From: Marinobacterium zhoushanense
Lineage (GTDB): Bacteria; Pseudomonadota; Gammaproteobacteria; Pseudomonadales; Balneatricaceae
Length of the DNA: 64,000 nucleotides
Assembly (NCBI RefSeq): GCF_014641945.1
Contig: NZ_BMIJ01000002.1
Location: forward strand, 62,001 to 126,000
Direction: 5' to 3'
The notes beneath the pieces were generated by a model. It was not told the origin of the DNA. It made no database searches and worked only from the letters and a program-made list of their open reading frames with translations. How positions within the stretch are numbered: position 1 is the first letter of the stretch; each line of letters begins with the position of its first letter. The position numbers were made by a program, and so were the translations under genes. Of the stretch, positions 36,849 through 46,202 are shown in pieces.

Positions 36849-38111
36849 CTATCGGAACCACAGCGCCGTTGCAGGCACGTATGTCACCACGATCAGCGTG
36901 ACAAACATCGCCAGAATGAACCACTTGCAGTAACGCATGACGTGATCGATACGCACATTTGCGGTCGAACACACGGTCAACAGAACCGATGCAACCGGCG
37001 GTGTCTGCTGACCAATACCCAGGTTAAGGCAGACAATGACACCAAAATGGATCGGATCGATGCCGATCTGCTGCGCCAGCGGCAGCAACATGGGCACGAC
37101 GATCAGAATCGCTGCCGAAGCATGCAGTACCATCCCCAGCACCAGCAGGAACAGATTGATCAGCAGGATCAACAGCCAGGCCTGATCGGTGATGCCACCG
37201 ATGGCACCGGCAATCTGCTGCGGCAGCTGTTCGTTGGCCAGGAACTGACCGAGCACGGCAGAGCCCGCAATGATCATCATCACCACGGAGGTCTGTTTTG
37301 TTGTAGCGGTGAGCAGCTCGCCAAGATTGCGAAGCGTCAGGTCACGGTGCAGCACCGCACCGAAGATCAAGGCGGCCAGTACGCCGACTGCTGCGGCTTC
37401 GGTCGGCGTTACGATACCGGCAATCAACCCGCCGACGACGGCTACGGGAATAAGCAGGGGTATGAAAGCGGCCATCAGCGCAGACGCCAGCACCAGCAGT
37501 CGGAAGCCACTGTTGCGCGGGTGCCCCTCTTTCAGCGCAAAGATGTACGAGGTGATCATAAACGCGCCACCGAGCAGAATCCCCGGCACGATGCCTGCCA
37601 TGAACAGCTCTTTAATGGACTGGTTCGTCGTCACGCCATAAAGCACCATCGGGATTGAGGGCGGGATGATAATGCCAAGGGTCGCGCTGGTTGCGGTCAC
37701 AGCAGCGGCGAACTCTCGCGGGTAGCCCTGCTTTTCCATCTGCGGCACGAATACCTTGCTCATAACGGCGGCATCCGCCACCGCCGAGCCGCTCATCTCA
37801 GCCATGAACATGGAGGTCAGGACGTTGACGTGCGCCAAGCCGCCCCGAATCCAGCCCACCATGGAGTTTGCGAGATGGATAATGCGCTCGGAAATGGAGG
37901 TAGCCCCCATCAGTTCACCCATGAAGATGAACAGAGGAATGGCGAGCAGTACCACACTCTTGGTGCCGGCAAACATCTGGATCGGCACCATAATAAGGTC
38001 GATGCCGGAAATCAGCATCGCCACCGCAGCGGTGAGCATCAGCGAGAAACCAATCGGCACGCCCACCACGATCAAACCGCAGAGCAGCGCGAGTACCAGC
38101 CAAGCCATCAA
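36849..38111 (-). CDS. dctM: TRAP transporter large permease subunit (DctM)
   Basis: A 420-residue membrane protein with about 12 hydrophobic segments, the ion-coupled channel of a tripartite carboxylate transporter. Family signatures: VGVPIGFSLMLTA, IPLFIFMGELMGATSIS, GGLAHVNVLTSMFMAEMSGSA (split: GGLAHVNVLTSMF, AEMSGSAVADAA), IIPPSIPMVLYG and LNLGIGQQTPPVASVL. Last gene of the dctPQM operon; its start overlaps the dctQ stop by four bases. Confidence 0.95.
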   Translation of the reverse strand: MMAWLVLALLCGLIVVGVPIGFSLMLTAAVAMLISGIDLIMVPIQMFAGTKSVVLLAIPLFIFMGELMGATSISERIIHLANSMVGWIRGGLAHVNVLTSMFMAEMSGSAVADAAVMSKVFVPQMEKQGYPREFAAAVTATSATLGIIIPPSIPMVLYGVTTNQSIKELFMAGIVPGILLGGAFMITSYIFALKEGHPRNSGFRLLVLASALMAAFIPLLIPVAVVGGLIAGIVTPTEAAAVGVLAALIFGAVLHRDLTLRNLGELLTATTKQTSVVMMIIAGSAVLGQFLANEQLPQQIAGAIGGITDQAWLLILLINLFLLVLGMVLHASAAILIVVPMLLPLAQQIGIDPIHFGVIVCLNLGIGQQTPPVASVLLTVCSTANVRIDHVMRYCKWFILAMFVTLIVVTYVPATALWFR

Positions 38112-38638
38112 AGGTTCCTCCCACGGATAATCTTGTCGACGATGGCGATCATCATCAGCACGGAAAAGATCGGCAGTACGGCCATGAACCAGCCCTGTGC
38201 GACCTCTGCAGTCTCAATCTCGGTTTCGCCGTCCACCATGATCATGCGGACCGATTGGTAGAGCAGCACACCAAGGAACGCGACAATCATTCCGGCATTG
38301 ATGCGGGTTACCCAGCGAGCCAGAGACTCTGGCAACTTCTCCACCAGCATCTCGAAGTTGATATGCCCTTTATCACGCATGGCCAGATAGGCGCCAAGAT
38401 AGGCTATCCACACCAGCAGCAATCCAGGTACTTCATCAGCCATGGCGCTCAGGGGGCTGATATAACCGCTCAGGAATTGATAGACGCCTGTCATCACACC
38501 GTCCTGAGCCCACTCACGCAGCCAACCCTGAATGATGTAGCGGTTGGCCACGTTCAACAGCAGCATCGTCGTGGAGATGGCCAGCGCGGAGCCAGCCACC
38601 GTCGCGACAATGCGGTCAAGTAACGTTAGTAGACGCAT
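38108..38638 (-). CDS. dctQ: TRAP transporter small permease subunit (DctQ)
   Basis: A 176-residue membrane protein with four segments and the DctQ features (NRYIIQGW near residue 31, VWIAYLGAYLAMRDKGHINFEML split as VWIAYLGAYLAMRDKGH). It scaffolds the large permease. It overlaps dctM by four bases and follows dctP after 15 bases. Confidence 0.92.
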   Translation of the reverse strand: MRLLTLLDRIVATVAGSALAISTTMLLLNVANRYIIQGWLREWAQDGVMTGVYQFLSGYISPLSAMADEVPGLLLVWIAYLGAYLAMRDKGHINFEMLVEKLPESLARWVTRINAGMIVAFLGVLLYQSVRMIMVDGETEIETAEVAQGWFMAVLPIFSVLMMIAIVDKIIRGRNL

Positions 38639-38653
38639 CGTCTTCTCCGGCGA

Positions 38654-39619
38654 TCAACGCGCAGCGTTGATCATGTCCATCCACTCAGTACCGAACTCCT
38701 CCAGGTACTCGTCGTGAGTGGCACGGGTGGCATCCTGGAACGGCTTCAGATCAACGTCGTTCACTTCGATCTGCTTGCTCATCTCCGCCAGGTAGCCCTT
38801 CTCAAGGTCGGCAGCTGCATCATAGGTCGCACCGGTGATCTCCTGTCCGACTTCGGTGAAGACCTTCTTCTGTTCATCGTTCAGGCTGTCCCAGAAGCTG
38901 TTTGATGCCAGCAGGAAGCTCGGGGTGTACACATGGCTGGTCAGGCTCAGATAACCGCCGACTTCATGCTGTTTCTGCTCGTAGAAGCCGTAGGTGGCCG
39001 CTTCCGCACCATCAACAACACCGGTCTGCAGTGCAGTAAAGGTCTCTTTCCAGGCGACTTTCTGCGGCAGAACACCCAGATCGCTGAATACCTTGCTTCT
39101 GAACTTGCCGCCCGACACACGGATTTTCATACCGGCGAGGTCGTCGATGGTGTTTACCGGACGAACCTTGTTCAGGATGTGGCGGGAGCCGTTTTCATAG
39201 ATGCCGACGACTTTGACGTTGGCCTTGTCTTCGACACGCTGTTTGACGGCATCACCAAATGGGCCGGACATTGCCTTGCGCACATGCTCACGGCTATCGA
39301 ACAGCCAGGGCAGGTCAAAGATGCCCAGTTTTTTATCCAACTTCATCACCCCGGAAGCCACCGCAATCATTTCGATGGAACCGGCTTTGACGTTGGTGAT
39401 AAGCGCTGACTCGTTACCGATCTGACCGGACGGATAGAAACGGAAGTCAAACTGACCCGGAAGACGCTTTTCAACCTCGGCAGTGAACAGGTCGTATTGC
39501 TGCTTGAGGGGTGAGTATTCTGATACGTGGCTCGCAACACGCACCTTGATCGGTTCGGCATAGGCACCGACCGAAATCAGCGTTGCCAGGGATGCGGCCA
39601 ATACAGTTCTTATTTTCAT
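38654..39619 (-). CDS. dctP: TRAP transporter solute-binding protein (DctP)
   Basis: A 321-residue periplasmic binding protein with a signal peptide (MKIRTVLAASLATLISVGAYA) and DctP motifs, including the ligand-carboxylate arginine (DLAGMKIRVSGGKF) and TALQTGVVDGAEAATYGFY (split: FTALQTGVVDGAEA). Probably binds an organic acid. It is the first gene of dctPQM; the divergent amidohydrolase and the neighbouring gntR gene suggest that the imported compound is a lactone or dicarboxylic aromatic breakdown product. Confidence 0.93.
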   Translation of the reverse strand: MKIRTVLAASLATLISVGAYAEPIKVRVASHVSEYSPLKQQYDLFTAEVEKRLPGQFDFRFYPSGQIGNESALITNVKAGSIEMIAVASGVMKLDKKLGIFDLPWLFDSREHVRKAMSGPFGDAVKQRVEDKANVKVVGIYENGSRHILNKVRPVNTIDDLAGMKIRVSGGKFRSKVFSDLGVLPQKVAWKETFTALQTGVVDGAEAATYGFYEQKQHEVGGYLSLTSHVYTPSFLLASNSFWDSLNDEQKKVFTEVGQEITGATYDAAADLEKGYLAEMSKQIEVNDVDLKPFQDATRATHDEYLEEFGTEWMDMINAAR

Positions 39620-39657
39620 GGGAAACCTCGCGTTATTGCTTTTGGAGAGCGTGGGGG

Positions 39658-40386
39658 TTAACGGATATCGATGTGATATCGGAAGCGCTCAGCCGCACCT
39701 CGGCTGCGACGCCATTCGATGGGACGTCCGGCGATGTCATGAGCAAGACGCTCGATCAGGATCACCGGGTCGCCTGTCTCTATGCCCAGCAGATGAGCAT
39801 GTTCGACGGACACTTTTTCGACGGAGAGCTCTTCATGTGCAGACGCAACGACTTGATCGCAGCACTCTTCGTACCAGGGATACAGCAGTGCGGGCAGGCT
39901 CTCGGCAGGCGTCTCCAGTAGCGGTTCGAAAAGTGTTTTCGGCAGGTAGATCTCTTCGAATTGCACAGGCTTGTGCTCGAGCAGACGCAGACGCTTGATC
40001 GCAATCAGCTCATCGCCAGTCGAAAGCTCAAGATGCCGCGCGCACTCTTCATTGGCAGGCACCACTCGCAGATCAAGAATCTGACTTTCCGGTACGACAC
40101 GCTCACCGCTGGCTGAGGTGAAACGAAAGAAGCGAAACAAAGAACTCTCGAAGTTCGCCCGTCGCACGAAGGTACCGACACCGTGACGGCGCTCTAGAAA
40201 CCCTTCACTGACCAGCTGCGCGATCGCCTTACGCATTGTCCCCAGCGCTACGCCATAGCGATCTGCAAGCGCGGACTCGGCGTCGATCAGTTCTCCGGGC
40301 TTCCACTCTCCGTTGAGAATTCTCTTATGGAGTTCGTCGCGGATCAGGTAATAGCGCGGTAAACGCGCATCGGTCATCGTACTCAT
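39658..40386 (-). CDS. GntR/HutC-type transcriptional regulator
   Basis: A 242-residue regulator with an N-terminal GntR winged helix (GELIDAESALADRYGVALGT, MRKAIAQLVSEGFLERRHGVGTFV in two parts) and a C-terminal UTRA ligand domain (RLLEHKPVQFEEIYLP, ERLAHDIAGRPIEWRRS). It is encoded upstream of dctPQM on the same strand and diverges from an amidohydrolase gene, so it probably represses both; a palindrome between them is its likely site. Confidence 0.92.
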   Translation of the reverse strand: MSTMTDARLPRYYLIRDELHKRILNGEWKPGELIDAESALADRYGVALGTMRKAIAQLVSEGFLERRHGVGTFVRRANFESSLFRFFRFTSASGERVVPESQILDLRVVPANEECARHLELSTGDELIAIKRLRLLEHKPVQFEEIYLPKTLFEPLLETPAESLPALLYPWYEECCDQVVASAHEELSVEKVSVEHAHLLGIETGDPVILIERLAHDIAGRPIEWRRSRGAAERFRYHIDIR

Positions 40387-40446
40387 CGCCTTTTGTCTCT
40401 GTTTTGTTATGCGAAAGCGTTGCGTTGCTGACTTATATACTTATAC

Positions 40447-40458
40447 TCCTATATAGGA
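40447..40458. promoter_or_regulatory. Palindrome TCCTATATAGGA, likely GntR operator
   Basis: A perfect 12-base palindrome in the 115-base gap between gntR and the amidohydrolase gene, within an AT-rich stretch with further TTATA repeats (40432-40446). It would overlap both divergent promoters. Confidence 0.5.
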
Positions 40459-40501
40459 CTGTCAACCTGAATCGCAATTATTTTTTCGGAGCCCCACTCC
40501 A

Positions 40502-41275
40502 ATGACCTACATCGATACCCACACCCACGTCTGGTCTGCCTTTAGTCCGTTCGTTCAAAACCCACGCTACACACCGGCCTACACCAAGACGATGGCGATG
40601 CTGTTCAGCGAAATGGAAAGTGCTCAGGTCGACAAAGCGGTATTGGTGCAACCCAGTTATCTCGGCACCGATAACCAGTATCTGCTTTCGATGCTTGAGC
40701 TTTGGCCAGAGCGTCTTCGAGGAGTGGCGGTCGTTGAACCGACGATAGAGGAAGATGCGTTTCGAAAGATGGTTGAGGCGGGCGTCAAAGGAGTTAGGTT
40801 CAATCTGGTGGGGCATCCAAATCCCGCGGACATTCTAAATGGGGCGAACGATCACCTCTTCTCATTGCTCAAGCGATACGATTGTCATCTGGAAATTCAG
40901 ATGCCAGGGCAGTCTTGGGTCAAGCTGCTGGAGCCTTTGTTAGCACGCGGTCTGACCGTCGTTGCCGACCATTTTGGATTACCGGAAAAAAATGGTTGTG
41001 CCACAATCGACGTGCTGGATGCAGGCCTCAAGTCCGATCAACTGTGGATAAAGCTCTCAGGCCCCTACCGATTCAAAGCAGACCCGGCTCCGGTGGCTGC
41101 TCGTTTTGCAGCCACCGCTCTGGATCGACTCCTCTGGGGCAGCGACTTTCCTTGGACGCAGCACGAAGCGGGCCGCACCTACACCGGAAGCGTCACCTTA
41201 CTGCGCGATTGGCTTGGCGATGGCGCCGACCAAGTGCTGGGCGAAAACGCTACGAAATGCTTCAACTTCGACTGA
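40502..41275 (+). CDS. Amidohydrolase_2 family hydrolase (LigI-like)
   Basis: A 257-residue TIM-barrel hydrolase of the family that holds 2-pyrone-4,6-dicarboxylate lactonase (LigI). Metal/active-site motifs: DTHTHVW at residues 5-11, GVRFNLVG, HLEIQMPG, VVADHFGLP and LLWGSDFPWTQHE with the essential aspartate. It would open a lactone. It diverges from gntR-dctPQM, so the importer and hydrolase likely serve one compound. Confidence 0.85.
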   Translation: MTYIDTHTHVWSAFSPFVQNPRYTPAYTKTMAMLFSEMESAQVDKAVLVQPSYLGTDNQYLLSMLELWPERLRGVAVVEPTIEEDAFRKMVEAGVKGVRFNLVGHPNPADILNGANDHLFSLLKRYDCHLEIQMPGQSWVKLLEPLLARGLTVVADHFGLPEKNGCATIDVLDAGLKSDQLWIKLSGPYRFKADPAPVAARFAATALDRLLWGSDFPWTQHEAGRTYTGSVTLLRDWLGDGADQVLGENATKCFNFD

Positions 41276-41292
41276 CACGCAGTGTGTGTGAA

Positions 41293-42309
41293 TTAGCCGC
41301 GCTCGCCGGCCCCCACCGCCTTGAAGAGCAACGGCAGCGCGAAGCACATGAGCAGAACTCGTATTAGCTGATGGGTGGCCACGAACACGGGGTCAACGTC
41401 GGTGCTGAAGGCGATTGCCACCATCACTTCAATTCCGCCCGGCATGTATGCCAACAGCGCTTGGAGCAGCGGCACCCCTCCCCCCCAATACAGTGCAAAT
41501 GAGAATAGACCGCTCACGGCCAACCCCAACGCCAGACCGCCAAAAGCCCCCTTCAACGTTTCTTTCAACAGGCCTAGATCCAGATCCGCCATACGCACAG
41601 CCGTTGCCGTCCCCAGGATGACCAGCACCACTCGGAACCACTCCGGAGGAATGTGAAACCCCATACCGAAGACAAACTTAACGACCAGCGACCACAGCAT
41701 CGCCCCGACCAGCATGCCTGCTGGCACACGCAGTTTGGCAGCCCCCCACCCGGTGAGGCCGGCGCCCCAAAATACCAGCAACAGCTCCCAGCCCGGTATG
41801 TCATCTACCGCGTTAGCCGACACCTGACGATCCACAATCGGGAATAGCAGAGGTAGCGCAGAAACAAGAAAGAACAGCCGGACACTGTGGACAAGCGCAA
41901 TGCGCTTTACACTGAGATTCGCTTGGGCCGCGAATATAAGGACTACCGCCAAGTTACCGGGTATCGAACACAAAAGCGCGTCGCTTGGACTCCACTGGCA
42001 GCGATAGCGATAAAACCCGAAGAGTATAGCCAGCAGCACGCCAAGCATCATCACCATCAACCCGATGGAGAGGCTCCAGTCCTTTAGGTGAATAAAGAAA
42101 TCCGCCTCAACACTTGAGGCAATGGAAACCCCCATAAACAGGGAGATGAACGTGGTCGTTAGTGAAGGCATCGAAACGGGCACTTTCGCCCATATCGCCA
42201 AAAGCACACCAATCATTGCGCCCACCAACCAGGGAGAAGGCAGCCCCGTCAGGTTAGCAACCCATGCTCCTGCCACGCCAATGGCAAGCGTCCACATCAC
42301 TTTCAGCAT
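41293..42309 (-). CDS. AbrB-type (AmoA-like) integral membrane protein
   Basis: A 338-residue protein with two copies of a membrane repeat, each holding an LPSPWLVGAMIGVLLA / VPAGMLVGAMLWSLV segment and a long hydrophobic stretch, as in proteins named AbrB-duplication family. Despite that name it is a membrane protein, not the AbrB DNA-binding regulator. GYMPGGIEVMVAIAF-type motif (AYMPGGIEVMVAIAF) near the C-terminus is characteristic. It follows the tctCBA terminator on the same strand and may be a related organic-acid carrier. Confidence 0.85.
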   Translation of the reverse strand: MLKVMWTLAIGVAGAWVANLTGLPSPWLVGAMIGVLLAIWAKVPVSMPSLTTTFISLFMGVSIASSVEADFFIHLKDWSLSIGLMVMMLGVLLAILFGFYRYRCQWSPSDALLCSIPGNLAVVLIFAAQANLSVKRIALVHSVRLFFLVSALPLLFPIVDRQVSANAVDDIPGWELLLVFWGAGLTGWGAAKLRVPAGMLVGAMLWSLVVKFVFGMGFHIPPEWFRVVLVILGTATAVRMADLDLGLLKETLKGAFGGLALGLAVSGLFSFALYWGGGVPLLQALLAYMPGGIEVMVAIAFSTDVDPVFVATHQLIRVLLMCFALPLLFKAVGAGERG

Positions 42310-42319
42310 ACCGTGCCCT

Positions 42320-42360
42320 AAAAAAGTAAGGGCGGCCCCACACTGGTGAGACAGCCCTTA
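42320..42360 (-). terminator. Intrinsic terminator after tctCBA
   Basis: On the minus strand TAAGGGC and GCCCTTA form a stem around a 20-base loop, followed by ACTTTTTT. It separates tctA from the AbrB-like gene. Confidence 0.65.
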
Positions 42361-42383
42361 GCGGTGCCCGTATGTAATCAGGT

Positions 42384-43910
42384 TTAGTCGTCTAACTCAG
42401 CCTGCAACTGAGCCGTACGCCCCTTCCCTTTGATTCGCTTGAGCAGGAAAGGCAATACAAGCGCCAACACAGAAGCAATGGCAAGGCCAATGGTAATGTT
42501 GCCGTTTAGCAGTATCGACCAATCCCCGCCACTCATGGACAGACTACGACGCAGGTTCTCCTCCAGCACCTCACCCAACACGAGGCCCAGAATCACCGGC
42601 GCGAGCGAGAAATGGAGTTTGCGCAGAATGAATCCGAATATGCCCAGAATCACCATGAAAAACAGGTCGAAGCTGTCCCCGTGAATGGAATATATACCGA
42701 CGAATGTCAGCATCACAATCACAGGAATCAGATAGGACTGACGAATCGACAACAACCGGACAAACACACCAATCAACGGCAGGTTCAAAACCAGCAGCGC
42801 AATATTGCCCAAGAACATGGACGCAATCAGGCCCCAGGCAATCTCGGGCTTCTGCTCAAACAGAAGGGGGCCCGGCGTGATGTTAAACATCAACAGAGCA
42901 CCCAGAAGAATAGCGGTCGTGCCACTGCCCGGAATACCCAGCGTCAACATCGGCACCATCGCACCCGCGGCGGATGCATTATTGGCAGCCTCGGGGGCAG
43001 CCAAACCCCGTATATCCCCCTTACCGAACTCGTCGCTATCACCCTCGGCCATCCGTTTCTCTGTGCCGTAGGCGACAGCACTCGCGATAGAGGCACCAGT
43101 ACCGGGCAACACGCCGATGAAGAACCCGATCACGGTGGCACGCAGAATAACCCAGCGAACCTTCACAATATCGGCGAACGTTACAAAGCTCTTGCCGACC
43201 GGGGTCACCTTCAGGTCGTTGTTGACCCACTGCTCCAGCAACACCAGCACTTCGCTGATGGCAAATACACCAATGACCACCACAAGGAAATCCACGCCGT
43301 CAAAGAAGTTCGGTATGTCCATCGTGAAACGCAGAACACCGGTGCCTGAATCAACACCGACAGTCGCGAGAACCAAACCGATCAACGTCCCAATCAGCGT
43401 TTTAATCGGCCGACTACCGACCATTGTGGCCAGACAGGTGAATGCAAACACCATCAACATCACGTATTCGGTGGGTCCGAAACGTATCGCAAGTTCACTC
43501 AGCAACGGCGCCATGATGACCATCATCAGCAAAGCACCCATGCTGCCTGCAAAGGATGAGACCGCCGAGATTGCAAGCGCTCGCCCTCCCTCTCCGCGCT
43601 TTGACATGGGATAGCCGTCGAGTGTCGTCATGATCGCACCGGCATCACCCGGCACGTTCAACAAGATGCTGGAGATTCGGCCACCGTATTCAGCCCCGTA
43701 GTAAACGCCGGCCAACAAAATCAGGGCCGACTCCGGGGGAAGGCCTATTGAATAAGCCAGTGGCAAGAGAATCGCCACGCCGTTGATCGGGCCGATACCC
43801 GGCAGCGACCCAATTAGCGTACCGGTAAAGCAGCCGAACAATACAAGAAACAGGTTCAGGGGGGTAAAAGCCACCGAGAAACCGGTCGCTAAAGCAGATA
43901 AAACTTCCAT
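42384..43910 (-). CDS. tctA: Tripartite tricarboxylate transporter large subunit TctA
   Basis: A 508-residue membrane protein with about 12 segments. Family signatures: GCFTGTLIGSLPGIGPINGVAILLP (split: TLIGSLPGIGPINGVAILLP), YYGAEYGGRISSILLNVPGD, and GIPGSGTTAILLGALLMF. It is the transport channel for citrate-like carboxylates. Third gene of tctCBA; starts three bases after tctB. Confidence 0.95.
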   Translation of the reverse strand: MEVLSALATGFSVAFTPLNLFLVLFGCFTGTLIGSLPGIGPINGVAILLPLAYSIGLPPESALILLAGVYYGAEYGGRISSILLNVPGDAGAIMTTLDGYPMSKRGEGGRALAISAVSSFAGSMGALLMMVIMAPLLSELAIRFGPTEYVMLMVFAFTCLATMVGSRPIKTLIGTLIGLVLATVGVDSGTGVLRFTMDIPNFFDGVDFLVVVIGVFAISEVLVLLEQWVNNDLKVTPVGKSFVTFADIVKVRWVILRATVIGFFIGVLPGTGASIASAVAYGTEKRMAEGDSDEFGKGDIRGLAAPEAANNASAAGAMVPMLTLGIPGSGTTAILLGALLMFNITPGPLLFEQKPEIAWGLIASMFLGNIALLVLNLPLIGVFVRLLSIRQSYLIPVIVMLTFVGIYSIHGDSFDLFFMVILGIFGFILRKLHFSLAPVILGLVLGEVLEENLRRSLSMSGGDWSILLNGNITIGLAIASVLALVLPFLLKRIKGKGRTAQLQAELDD

Positions 43911-43913
43911 CGG

Positions 43914-44360
43914 TCAGCCTCCGAAAACGGTCCCTACCGGCACGTTCAATTGCAACAAATCGGTCAGTAGGAAGAAGGACACCACACTCATGACCAAGGC
44001 ATAGACTCCGGCCTTAATCGGCTTTTCACCAAACAGCCATGAGAAGACGCCACCGACAACCGCTGTTGCGATAATGAAACCCAACGGCTCGTAGATGAAG
44101 GCGTAGCCATACATCAACACCAACGCGCCCCCAAGTCTCAAGACCACCTCTTTGGTCGGTTTCCAGCCATCGGCACTTGGCCTGATCATCAACCAAACGG
44201 CTGCAACAGCTAACAAAGCAGACAGAATGTAGGGAAAAGCCTTTGGGCCCAAAGGCTCATACTGGAAAGGCACATCGAACTGGGCTGCTGCCCAGGCGAT
44301 AAGCCCGGACAGCAACAACAGCGCACCTGCAAAAATGCGATCGTACACGGCGGGCCTCAC
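43914..44360 (-). CDS. tctB: Tripartite tricarboxylate transporter small subunit TctB
   Basis: A 148-residue protein with four membrane segments, the small TctB subunit (GPKAFPYILSALLAV, GFIIATAVVGGVFSWLFGEK). Its start overlaps the tctC stop by four bases (ATGA type), as expected for a coupled operon. Confidence 0.92.
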   Translation of the reverse strand: MRPAVYDRIFAGALLLLSGLIAWAAAQFDVPFQYEPLGPKAFPYILSALLAVAAVWLMIRPSADGWKPTKEVVLRLGGALVLMYGYAFIYEPLGFIIATAVVGGVFSWLFGEKPIKAGVYALVMSVVSFFLLTDLLQLNVPVGTVFGG

Positions 44361-45334
44361 TTGATAAGACCAGCTTCTTTGGCAAGTTCACGCATTAGAT
44401 TGACGCGCTTCTTCACATCGGCATCAAAGGCTTCACCAGCCGACTTGTAGGGCACCAGGCCCTTGTCTTCGACAGTTTTCAGGAAGATCGGGTTTTCGTA
44501 AGCCTTATTAAAGGTATCGGTCCAATACGCATAGGCTTCGTCGCTGACATCCGGCCCCAGATAATAACCGCGCAGTATCGCCCACTCGGCATCGAAGCCT
44601 TGCTCGGCTGCTGTCGGGATATCCTTGAACTCACCCTCGAGTCGTTCATCGGACATGACCGCCAGCACCTTCATTCGCCCGGCTTCCAACTGCCCTTTCA
44701 TCTCGCCCATATCACCGGGATAGACTTTAATGTGACCGCCCATCAGCGCTGCAATGGCTTCACCACCGCCTTCATAGGCTACGTAGCGCATCTTCTTGGG
44801 ATCCACACCGGCCGACTTCATCAGAATGGCGGCTTTCATCCAGTCCTGGCTACCAACACCGCCGCCGGCACCAAGTACGAATCCGCTCGGGTCCGCTTTA
44901 ATGGCTTCAACCAGTTCGCCGAGGGTATTCCAGGGCGCGTCGGACTTGACGATAACGGCACCGTAGTCAACACCGGCCGCACCGACCCAACGTGCGTCAT
45001 TCTCGTCTAGCTGCTTGCCCCACTTGCCTTGAGCAAGGTTCAACAGTGAGCCCGAGCTGAATGCGACCAATGCATCGCCATCATCACGACGATTCGAGTT
45101 GATATGGTTGTACGCAACAGCACCGACACCACCCGGCATAAATGTTACCGCCATTGGCGAAGGCAGCAGGCCCGCATCACCAAAGCCGTTAGAGGCAATC
45201 CGGCAAGTAAGGTCAAAGCCGCCGCCAGGCTTGGCGGGCGCAATACACTCAGGCTTATCGGGATCGAAGGCAAAAGCAGACAGAGAGGAGGCAAGGCCAA
45301 GGGCCACCAGTAGGGTACGCGTCGTATGCTTCAT
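44357..45334 (-). CDS. tctC: Tripartite tricarboxylate transporter binding protein TctC
   Basis: A 325-residue periplasmic receptor with a signal peptide ending ASSLSAFAF. Motifs: IAPAKPGGGFDLTCRI and VTFMPGGVGAVAYNHI, the usual carboxylate-binding loops of the Bug/TctC family. The ATG at 45334 is chosen over 45349, whose GGAG is the ribosome site for 45334. It diverges from tctD across 199 bases containing a tandem repeat that may be the TctD box. Confidence 0.93.
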   Translation of the reverse strand: MKHTTRTLLVALGLASSLSAFAFDPDKPECIAPAKPGGGFDLTCRIASNGFGDAGLLPSPMAVTFMPGGVGAVAYNHINSNRRDDGDALVAFSSGSLLNLAQGKWGKQLDENDARWVGAAGVDYGAVIVKSDAPWNTLGELVEAIKADPSGFVLGAGGGVGSQDWMKAAILMKSAGVDPKKMRYVAYEGGGEAIAALMGGHIKVYPGDMGEMKGQLEAGRMKVLAVMSDERLEGEFKDIPTAAEQGFDAEWAILRGYYLGPDVSDEAYAYWTDTFNKAYENPIFLKTVEDKGLVPYKSAGEAFDADVKKRVNLMRELAKEAGLIK

Positions 45335-45404
45335 ACGATTAAACTCCACATCTTGTTGTTGTAATTTTCACCCATTGGAATTGGGCGTCAGTGGAGATTA
45401 AATG

Positions 45405-45426
45405 CTGAAACTGACCTGAAGCTGAC
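45405..45426. promoter_or_regulatory. 11-base tandem repeat, likely TctD binding box
   Basis: CTGAAACTGAC is followed directly by CTGAAGCTGAC (one mismatch). OmpR-type response regulators bind direct repeats of about 10-11 bases, and this one lies between tctC and the tctD response-regulator gene. Confidence 0.55.
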
Positions 45427-45533
45427 ACAGAGGCGATTCGAAACGCTTTCCCCTACTTTTTTGTAATGATCTAGACATCCTTGGGGAGTTCGCATTAACT
45501 GAATAGGTTTGATCCCGGACCTACACCCACGAT

Positions 45534-46202
45534 ATGCGCATTCTGCTAATTGAAGACAACACCGAGTTGGCCAATGCTATAAGTGAATACTTCGGTCATA
45601 TTGGACACCCACTGGACTGGTGTGAATCGGCTGAGTCTGCAGAGAAACTCCTTGCCTATCAAAGTTTCGATATGTTGATTCTCGACATTAACCTGCCGGG
45701 CAAGAGCGGCTTTCAGCTACTGAAACAGCTTCGCGCTCAAAGCGAAGAGATTCCTGTTCTTATTCTGACAGCCAGAGCTGAAGTCGATGATCGGGTCAGC
45801 GCGCTGGATATTGGCGCGGACGACTACATGGTTAAGCCTTTCGATTTCAGGGAACTGGCTGCCCGCTGTCGCGCGTTACTGCGTCGTGAACGTGGGAACG
45901 CCAGCAACCAGATCGTCTGCGGTAACCTGACCTACGATGCGTCAACCGCGTCTGTCACGCTGCATGAAATACAAATCGATCTTCGCCACCGCGAGATACA
46001 GCTTTTAGAGCTGCTGCTGAACAACCTCGACCATGTGCTAACCAAAGAACAGATCGCGGACCGCTTGTACCGTTTCGATGAGGCGTATACGCCGAATGCA
46101 ATCGAACAGGTACTGACCCGCCTGCGCAAGAAACTAGCGGGATCGTCATTGCATATAAAAACCATTCGTGGACTCGGCTATCTTGCCCATGTGGATGATT
46201 AG
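45534..46202 (+). CDS. tctD: OmpR-family response regulator TctD
   Basis: A 222-residue response regulator: receiver domain with the phospho-acceptor aspartate in LILDINLPGKSG (about residue 51), the acidic pair EDN at 7-9 and lysine in MVKPFDF; then a winged-helix output domain ending YTPNAIEQVLTRLRKKL and IKTIRGLGYLA. It overlaps the kinase gene and diverges from tctCBA, which it should activate when the carboxylate is present. Confidence 0.92.
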   Translation: MRILLIEDNTELANAISEYFGHIGHPLDWCESAESAEKLLAYQSFDMLILDINLPGKSGFQLLKQLRAQSEEIPVLILTARAEVDDRVSALDIGADDYMVKPFDFRELAARCRALLRRERGNASNQIVCGNLTYDASTASVTLHEIQIDLRHREIQLLELLLNNLDHVLTKEQIADRLYRFDEAYTPNAIEQVLTRLRKKLAGSSLHIKTIRGLGYLAHVDD

